A stretch of 64,000 nucleotides of DNA from Anthopleura xanthogrammica (lineage: Eukaryota > Cnidaria > Anthozoa > Actiniaria > Actiniidae): assembly GCA_964019055.1 (NCBI GenBank), contig OZ025224.1, forward strand, positions 9,095,757 through 9,159,756, in the 5' to 3' direction. A program made the position numbers and the translations under genes. Shown here piece after piece: positions 22,749-62,400 of the stretch (its first letter is position 1; each line of letters begins with the position of its first letter). Under the pieces are notes generated by a model that had not been told where the DNA came from, did no database searches, and saw nothing but the letters and a program-made list of their open reading frames with translations.

Positions 22749-23281
22749 GTTACTCCTCATCTTATCACAGGGAACCCGGCTTCGATACGTAGGCTTTAAA
22801 ATATGTATGACATTATTAATTTATTGACGCGGGTTCCCTGTGTCTTTAGCTCAAGAAACAAGAGCGTACAAATGTCGCGTGTTTCCTGTGGTGTAAATTG
22901 AAACCTCAACGGCCGTGATCATTCTGTAACCGGATAGACCTCAACGACCATAATCATTCTGTAACCGGATAGCGGATTAACGTAATAGTGTAACGCACTC
23001 GTTTAGTAACAGTCAAATAGAGAGAAGGGATGAAACTAAACCAGTTTTATCGTTACATGAGCACCGTCAGTTGATGGGACCACCTTATAATCGAATTTGC
23101 TATTTAGCGTATAATGATTTGTTCTTTACATCAATAGAATTCAAAACACTGCAAGGTATAGCGTTCAAAACATAGAAATTGTTGTGTTTAGATGAGTCGA
23201 AATTTAAGCCCTATGATTGGATGGATGAAATTATCACGTGAGAGTTGACCATCCCTCTGCTCACCCTTTGTCATTAACAAA
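22749..23281. other. Upstream flank of the intronless gene
   Basis: Holds a direct repeat of ATAATCATTCTGTAACCGGA-type units (22902-22970) and a GGGAACCC/GGGTTCCC inverted pair (22771-22833). No TATA box at a convincing distance from 23282. Confidence 0.4.
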
Positions 23282-23977
23282 ATGGAGAACGTTATAATTT
23301 TTCTCGAGACTGATCCAGCTTTTATGTTGGCATTTCGTGCCTACAGTGAACTTGGTCCACGACTGAATCACTTAGGAACTCAAACAGCTGAGAAGGATCC
23401 ACTTTTATCCACTAATGGGAACAGGGATTTCAGTGGAATTAATCAAGTGTATAACTTTTGCAGGCGAGTATCTGTGGCTGCTCGAATATCAATGTGTGTC
23501 GCTACGCGTCTTCCACTGAGAAATTGGGCAGAAAATCAAAATAATATCGACCCAAATATTCAACTCCAGCCTGGAGGACTAGCCTTCTCTTTGAATGGCC
23601 AACAACCAGATGATTTCATTGCCCGTTTTGATCAGATGTTCCCTCATCATCTCATTCGGGAAAAGTTACAGAGCCAGCATAATTTCCCCCTCAGTAAGAA
23701 GATTTTGATTTTCCGTTTGCAAAACAACATTGCTGTTGACATTATAGAAATGACCATTAGGATTAACATCGACAAGGTTAAAAACTTTGGGAACATGAAT
23801 TGCTCAATCTTGACGACTGCGATAAAGTCATTGGTTAATGCAGGCGAGGATGGCCCATGGTACAGCCATCTCCAAAGCATCTGCTTCCAGCCAGTAAACC
23901 TTGAACATCTGCCTTGTGTTGAAGAACATGTACAGGATGATGATAGTGATGCTGATGAGGATTCTGATGAAGATTAG
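23282..23977 (+). CDS. Intronless 231-residue protein of unknown function
   Basis: A single open frame starts at ATG in a good context (AACAAAATGGAG) and stops with TAG at 23975-23977. Composition and codon use look like real protein, not repeat. I do not recognise the family. Visible features: a helical, hydrophobic N-terminus (MENVIIFLETDPAFMLAFRA); a mid-region with FCRRVSVAARISMCVATRLP; a Gln/His/Asn-rich centre; and a strongly acidic tail (DDDSDADEDSDED). No signal peptide or membrane segment is evident. AATAAA motifs at 24206 and 24221 fit a 3' end. It sits alone between two TTAA-bounded elements. It may be a lineage-specific gene, a retrocopy, or a domesticated mobile-element gene. Confidence 0.65.
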   Translation: MENVIIFLETDPAFMLAFRAYSELGPRLNHLGTQTAEKDPLLSTNGNRDFSGINQVYNFCRRVSVAARISMCVATRLPLRNWAENQNNIDPNIQLQPGGLAFSLNGQQPDDFIARFDQMFPHHLIREKLQSQHNFPLSKKILIFRLQNNIAVDIIEMTIRINIDKVKNFGNMNCSILTTAIKSLVNAGEDGPWYSHLQSICFQPVNLEHLPCVEEHVQDDDSDADEDSDED

Positions 23978-24263
23978 ATTCAAAGCATGACTTGAGACAA
24001 GATGGACGAGCCAATGTGTAGGTCTCCTCTTAAAATCGTTTGATTTCTAACCGTGAAGTTCACAGTAATAATTCTAGCATCGAAAATAGCAATTAGAACT
24101 AGTACTACTGTAGTTGACTGACCTTGAGAGGTTTATGTAGTCTATAGTTCGCGGTGGCTTTTCACAGTCTGTGAATATTTGGACATAACATTCTCAGTCA
24201 CATGAAATAAATAAATGTTTAATAAAATAAACAATGTTTTAGTTATTCTTGTGTTGCTTTAGT

Positions 24264-25856
24264 TTAAGAGGGGATGTCAGCAAAAATCGAACATACGCCG
24301 GCAACAGTCAAAAATTCGATTTCGCTCATATTTTGGTATTAGGTAGGCCTATATGCGAGATATATCATGGTATGTTTCATTTGTCGAAATATGGCTTCAT
24401 TTCCGAGAAAAACGAGAAAAACGAATTTGTCAATAATTGATCCTTTGAGAGAGCCAAAATATACTCCAACTTCGGGGGGCTCGCGTGCCTTTGCAAAAAT
24501 ATCTACATGTTTAATTCTTAAACAACTGTTTAATATGATGTTTTAACTTTAAAAAGCTGAAATTTCATTGTCTTCCAATAAATTTATAACGGTGAAAAAA
24601 ATTTATTTACCAGAGTACTTTGACGCCTTGTGAAAAGTAACGAATTTTCAAAAAAGGTTTTCACCGTGTGCTAAATAAAATAAAAGACCGATATTAAGAA
24701 AATGAAAAGTCGAAATAATATTCTAACCGTGACTAAGAGCTTTTTTGGGGGTTTTTATTCTGCGACGAGAAATAAAAATTTAAAGTTGGAGAAATTTGTT
24801 ATACTTGGCGAGACTTTTAATGTTGACTGTTTTAAAATTTATCTAACAGCCCGTGGTAAACACATTTTTTCTTTTTATTTCTTTCTTCTTAAAGCGTATA
24901 GGTTCATAATTACTGTCCGTAAAAATCCTGGTTGTTCCAGTAAATCCTACTTCTATAAAAGCTGAAACGTTGAAGGATATTTCCATTAGATTTTCCCTTT
25001 AGTAAATGCGAACGTGACATGTACATTCGTGACTCGGCGTTATCAAAGGCCACACCTAATTCTTTGTAGAATGCCGCGTCTCCCGACTCCTTGGTCACAC
25101 TTATGGTCACGCAACGGCTATTTGTAAAAGAACCCGCTTCGACTCTTATCTAGAAAAATTGCATCTTTCTTAGAGCTCATTTCAATTGTATTAATCCACA
25201 CCATGTAGTGTTACTGCAGTAGCTTGAGGTGGTACTTTGCTATCTTACGATATTTTGCTCTTTTAGGTAATTTTTAAATTCAATTGATTGAGCGCACCGG
25301 CCGCCGTTCTTTGAAATTTCTCCAACTTTAAATTTTTATTTCTCGTCGCAGAATAAAAACCCCCAAAAAAGCTTTTAGTCACGGTTAGAATATTATTTTG
25401 ACTTTTCATTTTCTTAATATCGGTCTTTTATTTTATTTAGCACACGGTGAAAACATTTTTTGAAAATTCGTTACTTTTCACAAGGCGTCAAAGTACCCTG
25501 GTAAATAAATTTTTTTCACCGTTATAAATTTATTGGAAGACAATGAAATTTCAGCTTTTTAAAGTTAAAACATCATATTAAACAGTTGTTTAAGAATTAA
25601 ACATGTAGATATTTTTGCAAAGGCACGCGAGCCCCCCGAAGTTGGAGTATATTTTGGCTCTCTCAAAGGATCAATTATTGACAAATTCGTTTTTCTCGTT
25701 TTTCTCGGAAATGAAGCCATATTTCGACAAATGAAATATACCATGATATATCTCGCATATAGGCCTACCTAATACCAAAATATGAGCGAAATCGAATTTT
25801 TGACTGTTGCCGGCAAATTTTGATTTTGTTCGATTTTTGCTGACATCTTCTCTTAA
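24264..25856. mobile_element. TTAA-bounded 1.6-kb near-perfect palindrome
   Basis: Arms 24268-24798 and 25310-25852 are reverse complements with very few mismatches. They are bounded by TTAA at 24264-24267 and 25853-25856, with termini GAGGGGATGTCAGC and GCTGACATCTTCTC. The spacer (about 24800-25310) is single-copy and has no recognised gene. The structure is that of a foldback element with TTAA target preference. Confidence 0.85.
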
Positions 25857-25904
25857 TCCTATATAGATTGTAAAGAAGATATAGGAAGCTTATACCTAGA
25901 AAGA

Positions 25905-25997
25905 GTCTCTGTTCTGTTCTGTTCTGTTCTGTTCTGTTCTGTTCTGTTCTGTTCTGTTCTGTTCTGTTCTGTTCTGTTCTGTTCTGTTCTGTTCTGT
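25905..25997. repeat. (TTCTG)n microsatellite
   Basis: About 18 copies of the pentamer, essentially pure, starting 50 bp beyond the palindrome end. Confidence 0.95.
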
Positions 25998-27667
25998 TTT
26001 CTTCTATCGCTTCTTTTCATTCCTTCAGGGAGGGGTAGGTAGGGTGATATTGTACCTCTCCCCAGTCCCAGTCCCCATCTCCCACGTGACACCAGGTGAG
26101 TGAAGCATGGAATGGCGGAGTTTTAATCAGAGCTCGACATCTCCAACCTTTTACTGAAGGAATTTACCTTATTCCCGCATGAATACATTAGGTAAGACCC
26201 TTATCTCCTCCAGTATTACTGACTAGCTACTACTCTTGCTATTTGTGTTATTTTTGTGTGTATTTTATGGGTTAAAAGGCTCGTAGCACCGACATATTTT
26301 ATAGATATATCACAGGGTGTGAAATGGTCAGCCATCAAGAGACGTAAACACAACCAAATCTTTCAAATAACAAGGCATAAAACAGCTACCTACTCTTCCA
26401 TACACCCTCAGGACTTTATAAAAACCTGTCAGGGATATATTAATGCCGGTAAGGATTTTTTGAGTTGGAAAATTAGAGCGCAAACTTGGCGTAGTAGCCA
26501 CAATAGTGAAGCAGAGATGAGCATTGTACAAATACTACGGCGATAATCGTCTAATTGTACTCAAATATCAACTCAAAAATAACTATAAAACGATTCTTGA
26601 CTAGTTGGATTATGTTTTTAATGGTTTGAATTCGTGTTTTTTGATCCATATACACGCAATATAGGCTCCAAGACCCACCTAAACCGTGGGAATTCAGGAC
26701 CGGATACTGCGCTCATATCTAACGGAAGTTGATCGAAACACTACATGTAGAGAAATCTTTTCTTTACCTCGTCGAAAATCGTATCATTTTTTACACCTTT
26801 TGAGAATGCTGTGCCAAAAGAAATGTTTCATAATCACCTCCACGCTATGGTTTTTTATCTTTTATTTATTCTGTGCGGGGAAAATTATACTTGTCATCGA
26901 AGAATTAAGAGATTTTGGTCGAATGTACGTGGAATGCTTGATCGTGTGTTAAATTTGCTAAATTTCAAGGTCACGAATTTCAGTGATCTCGAAACCAGAG
27001 CTAAGACAAATAAGGTATTTTGATTCCAAATACTCGGTCCCTTGAGGCAAGATGCATTGATTTTACAATTATTTACAATAAAAACAAAGATTTTGATCAA
27101 TTTTTTGAAATTGTTTAGTAAAACAGAACTTATGTGACACTTAATTGGTAATTAGATATACAAATTCTTGAACTGTTTTTAATTCAACTGCATTATCATT
27201 TCTTTGCTTTTTATCCTTTTTATGATTATATTGTCAAATTTTGATATATGGTTGCTATATATCATGTACTTTAAGCTTGCAGCCAAAACCTGTCGTTATT
27301 AGATTAATTGCTTTAGAAATTTGTAATTATTTTGGAGTTCCATGACGATAGGTGGATTCATAAGTGTAATATAAACTCAATACTATATTCACTAGATGCG
27401 ATAATGAAATTCAGCTTTAGAGGGGTTTTCATACATAATTGTTGCCAATATAACCACGTATTATGCTAAAGTCCATCGGCATTATCCAAAAGTTGATGTA
27501 AATTTGAAAGTATAATTGATGGTTCCAATATCTTTATCACAGGGTCTTAACTAATTAGGTCAATTTTTAGCACCACAAATGATTATATCTGATATTGAAG
27601 ACAACAACGTGCAAAATATAACATAGATTTATCCAATTCGAAAGCATTCCTACTCTAAATTTCCTTT
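25998..27667. other. Upstream flank of dystrobrevin, nothing assigned
   Basis: Several frames of 60-96 codons occur (for example 26256-26546 and 26686-26952), but none shows a motif or splice context. It should contain the dystrobrevin promoter and 5' UTR; no TATA box stands out. Confidence 0.4.
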
Positions 27668-57053
<29,386 letters not shown>

Positions 57054-57690
57054 ACACTTGGTAGACAGTAGATGTATAACTTTAAAGAAATATCTAACAT
57101 TAATAAGATAATTTTCATAGTTTTTATATGAGTATATTTTTGTACGGAATAACTATTTTTTCAGAGAAAAATGAAAACAAAGTCGACTTGTGATATCAGT
57201 AGCTCGTCATGAGGGTACATTATGCTGACCAATCAGATGTCAGGCTTTAAATGTTGTAGTTTGAGTCACAGTTATAGTTGCTGCATTGTTACGTCATAAC
57301 AGGTCACATGGTTTCCACCCTAGTATTAGTTTACACCAAAGTCTAAACACATATAATATTTTCTTTGTTCCTGCTTTTTATTTTGTCAAGGTCAGAAGTA
57401 GACATAGAATTTTTATTTGGATTCCCTGTGTCACAAAAACCAAAGGAAGCCCAATTGAACAATAACAAAAAGTTTGAACCCTTTTCAAGCTTTTCAGCTT
57501 TTCAGCTCTAGTTTTTAGAAAATTGAATAGATAGATAAGTTTTAAGTATATTTTTTTTATAACAATAATTATTAATGGTTTATCTTTTTGGTATAGTAAG
57601 TACAAGGGACTAGACTTGAAGTAGAACTTAAGGATTTGATCAAAAAATTAAAATGATAGACGTACCTGGAGAGGCAAAACTTTGAATAAA
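57054..57690 (+). other. Dystrobrevin 3' UTR with poly(A) signal
   Basis: No further coding sequence. AATAAA at 57685-57690 is the best signal. It is immediately followed by TTTATT (57698-57703), which is AATAAA on the other strand. Confidence 0.5.
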
Positions 57691-57697
57691 AACATGC

Positions 57698-57703
57698 TTT
57701 ATT
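57698..57703 (-). terminator. Probable PEX5 poly(A) signal
   Basis: AATAAA on the minus strand, about 290 bp after the PEX5 stop; a second TTTATT lies at 57716. Inferred from motif and distance only. Confidence 0.4.
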
Positions 57704-57995
57704 CATTCACTTCTCATTTATTCATTATTATATGTTCTTCAATTTGAACATCACGAGATCAGGTCATGTGATCACACAGGAAGCCCAAGCCCATTTTTGC
57801 TCCTGCATATTAGATTACAGTATCTATACGCTGCTTTCTTATGACCCATAAAGCATTTCGAATTGGCTCATTTGCATCAATTTTAAGGGGCACTTCGCAT
57901 AAACATGATAGTTTTCATGTGTAGTGAAGGATAACAAGCTATTGTATTTATGAAGAGTGTCCCTAAGGTAGCTTAGCTCACACCAGAAGGCAGGT

Positions 57996-59256
57996 CTAAA
58001 CCATGACTGGTATTGGTTCTGATTCATGGGGGAACACACTGTTCAAGTGATCAAGGTCGCGTTTATCGACTGCCTGATGAAGCTCTGCTTTACCCATCAA
58101 AGATAAGGTCATGCGCAGTGTTGACCAGATATTGTCAGACATGGTGGTGATGGTGCCACTAGGTGAGATTGTACCCTGAAAGAGAAATACTCACTTGAGT
58201 AAACTACCAGTATCAACATTTATCACCATCATCATCATTATCAATAATAATAATCTAAAGTTATCAATATCATTAATTATCTTCATCAACATCATCTTCA
58301 TCATCATCACCATCATGTAGCATCATCGCCATCATCATACACCATCATCTCACTATTATCATCATGATCACCATCATCATTGTCACCATCACCATCATCA
58401 TCACCATCATCAGCAGCATCATCACAATAACCAAAGGAATCAGTGATGAATGTAGAAGATATCAAAGTGTGAAGTGAGATCAGTGGGTTAATAAAGAGCA
58501 TTTATAGTTTACACTTACCTTCCTTTGCATATTGAGTGCTGTGAGGAAATGCTCAACTGCTTCTTTATGAGCGCCAAGATTAATACAACTGATACCAAGA
58601 TTATAACGACAGCGAATGAACCCAGGACTGTATGACAGGGCATGTCTGTAGGCTTCAACCGCTTCCTCACTGCGCCCGCCATTCGCCAAGGTTGCACCCA
58701 GTCTGTTCCATAGTAATGCATCGTCAGGACAAACATGCAAGGCTGACTGGAAACAATCAATGGCCTTGTCATACTCGCCTGATAAGTTGAACAACACGCC
58801 CAAGCCAACCTAAGGCAGAGAAAGCTTGTATCTTAGGACAGAAATAATATGTAATAGGTATACTAGTTATAAAATGGTTTGAGTGGTATACCATGGAATA
58901 TACCATGAGGCACTTATATTTTCTAGTATATACATGAGCCTTCAGCCTTATCCAAACCTGTACTGTAGGATCGATATCCTTCTCTGGTGTCTTCTGCGCA
59001 GCTGCAAAGTACAGGTCTCTTATTTCATTGTACATTTCTGGTGACATGATACTTGATACGATGGGTCGATTCCGCTGACTACTGGCATCTGTGGGCTCAT
59101 TAGGTACCAGGTTTTGATAGCTGAAGACGTCATGACAGTTGTTAGACAATAGTTACAAAATAATACTAGCAACAACAGCAACAATGACAACAGCAGCAGC
59201 AGCAACAGAAGCAGCAATAACAGCAGCAACAGCAACAACAGAAGCAACAACAACAA

Positions 59257-59294
<38 letters not shown>

Positions 59295-59352
59295 ACAGCA
59301 GCAACAACAACAACAACAGCAACAACAGCAGCAACAGGAACAACAACAGCAG

Positions 59353-59390
<38 letters not shown>

Positions 59391-59400
59391 ACAACAACAA

Positions 59401-59438
<38 letters not shown>

Positions 59439-62400
59439 ACAGCAGCAACAACAACAACAACAGCAACAACAGCAGCAACAGGAACAACAACAGCAGCAAC
59501 AACAGCAGCAACAACAACAGTAGCAACAAACAGCAACAAAAGAAGCAACAACAGAAGCAACAACCACAACAGCAGCAGCAACAACAGCACAAACAGCTTA
59601 CCGTGGATTTGCTCTAAGCCATTTTTTTAGTGTATTGCATGCCTGTCAATGAAAAGTAAGGTTCAATGTAAAATGTGCAAAAACAACTACTTCCATGATT
59701 TTTTTCCCATAGAATAATGCTCACTACAAAATAATCCCATGCATAAGACATACAAATGACTAAATGACTAAATAACTTGTGGACAAAAGAAATTTCCGTG
59801 CAAGGGCTACTGGTTTCCTTCAAGGATCCACCCTTGGTCCATCCACTGTCTATTTGAAGGAAGGGTCTATTCTGTATCAAATCTTACCTGTGACTGCATA
59901 GACTCGTTGGTGTAGCTTACTGCAAGTGCCATTAATGATGTAAGGTTATTAGGCTGTAATTCTATACACCTAAAAAGAATAACAAATACTTCATTGCCTC
60001 TAACTATTCTACTGGAAAATACTGTTTTATCTCTGACCAAATACCAATTATTTTCAAACTCAATTCCTGGACAAGAACTACAGAAATGTTATCTTGTTTA
60101 TTACTATAATAATAATCCCAGTTTTCTTACATATTGTGGAGAAGTAAGTCTTCATAGCTGAGATACCTGGTAGTGCTTACCAAGTAAATGAACACTTCAT
60201 ATATACAGTTAGTCATTCCCTTCCCCAGGGGTCCCAGCAATGTCCTTATACACAAGTACTGCAGAACACCCCTAAAATGGTAGGCCTATAGTAAGTAATG
60301 TTCAAGTGCCTGTCTTCACTTGAAGTTATCAAACATGTTCAATATGGTATCATACAAAAGAAAGAGAGAGAGAAAGAGGAAGGCCTATAGTCCCTCCTCC
60401 AACAGTCCCTAACACAAAATGATAGAAGTACATGTATGCATACTCATTAAAAAACAACACATCGACATACTTGTTCAGTGCCATTATAGCCAATGCATCT
60501 TGTTCATTCTCTGCCTGGCTTGTCCCAAGGTACTGCCAACCCTACAAAAAACATTGATAATTACATTTTACATGCTTGTGTAATGACTAAGAATTGAAAT
60601 GCATGATTGTGTTCCTTCTTCTATTACCTAAGTAAGTAACGGACGGATGAAAGGATACGTACCTCAGCATGTTCTGGTCTCTGTTGTACCTGCAAGACAG
60701 AAAAAAGGACAAGCAGTATTAATTAATATTACTAATTAATATTAATTAAGCATATATAAAGGAAACCAATTATCACATGATACAACAGACCTTTATTTTG
60801 GCTTAGGTATAATTTTTACCCCTTTCGGACAATGCATCATTCCCTTGAGTATCATTTCTTTGTTTAATGGTTGCGCATGAGAAGACACATGAATATGGAT
60901 ACAACTGAAACAAAGAATCTTATTCTCAAGATAATGACATATGGTCTGAAATGACGCCCAGGATAAAGAGGTCTATTGCATTGCGCAGAACAGAGAATTT
61001 ACTAACCTCTGCTTCAAACAATAATATTGCACTTATCAAGTCGCCTTCTTTAAGTTTCTTTAAGCCTTCTTCAAAGGGATTAGGATGGTCTAGTAATGGG
61101 TTATCTTCTTCAAATTTATATTCCTGGGTGATTGAGATAAGGTATTAAAATCATGTTGCATAGAATGTGGATAGAAGGGAAGTGGAAGGGATTAGTATTT
61201 ATAGAAATGCTTCTTGTGTAAAAAGGATGCTGGCAAAATAATTTTTTAAAAACTCATGTTGTACAGAATTTGAATGGAAGGGAAGTGAAAACTTGTGAAA
61301 ATACAGAGGTCTTTGTCAGAAGGGTTCTTCCATGTCGATGGAAGAGAAGTGGATGGGAAAAAATAGTTTTTTTTTTTTTTTTTGGAGATTGCCTTCAAAT
61401 AGCTTGATGTTTCAGGGCAGGGATTCAGAAAAATAGGAATGAGAAAGAATCACCAAGATGGGATTTTGCCAAGATGTGAAATGGGAAAATGGGAAATTGA
61501 AAAAATGGGAAAAAACTCTCTTTAGAGCCCAAAGCCAGCTAGTAAAATGAATGAAATGAAATTTAAGAAATGGTATTGGGAAACTTGATGTTACCTTATT
61601 CATTGTTGCATCATATTCGTTAAACCAGGAGCCTGCCTCTTCATCACCATACCTAAAAGAAATTAAACTATCAGGAAAAACCCTGTTAACTTCTCCTCAT
61701 ACTTACCAGACGAGTACTGTCTTCATCAAGATTCTGTACATGCTGATTAAGATAAAAGTCATGACAGGTTACTGGGTAATAGGCTGCAGTCAATCAAATA
61801 AATCGTCACCTCGTACCTTCTCAGTTCACAGGTATATTAACCAACTCTAAAGATTTATTTGCTTGACAGCAGTCTCTTGCTGATTAACCTGACATAACTT
61901 TTGTCTCAAACACCATGTAGTAATGAAAACAGTTATAATCCCAAACTGGAGTTCAAGTCAAAAAATTATCTTCAGTTGGGAATATTTCAGCAATGTTCCA
62001 GTACCTTTTATGAAATGATTGGCAGCCAACATACCTGACCAGATCTTCCCACTGTCCTTGTAAATGATCCCAATAATCCACATCAGTCTGAAACCAACAT
62101 TTCTCAAAATAAAGATCTATTTTAAAAATCTATTTCTAATAATTATGTTGTTTTTACCGTACCTTTTCTAACCCTTTAAGATCCATGTATTCCTTTGCCC
62201 ATTCTTCTGATCCACTAAATCTAAATTTATCGTAATCAGATATCCATTCCTCTACATCCTGAGAATCGTCTGTCACTTCCTGACCAGTGTTTGTATCGAC
62301 CACCTGATAACCAAAAATCAAAGCTGTATTTCAGAGGCGTAGTGAGAGCCCAGGATCTGGGAGGGGCACCTAGTTTCAAAACGGAAATTCTTTGGGGGCA

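Noticed and set aside
24702..24965. Protein coded inside the TTAA palindrome
   Set aside because: The frame crosses from the arm into the spacer, has no motif, and the mirrored arm does not preserve it.
59020..59630. Poly-Ala, Thr, Leu, Val and Cys frames on both strands
   Set aside because: Products of the CAG/CAA array in a PEX5 intron.
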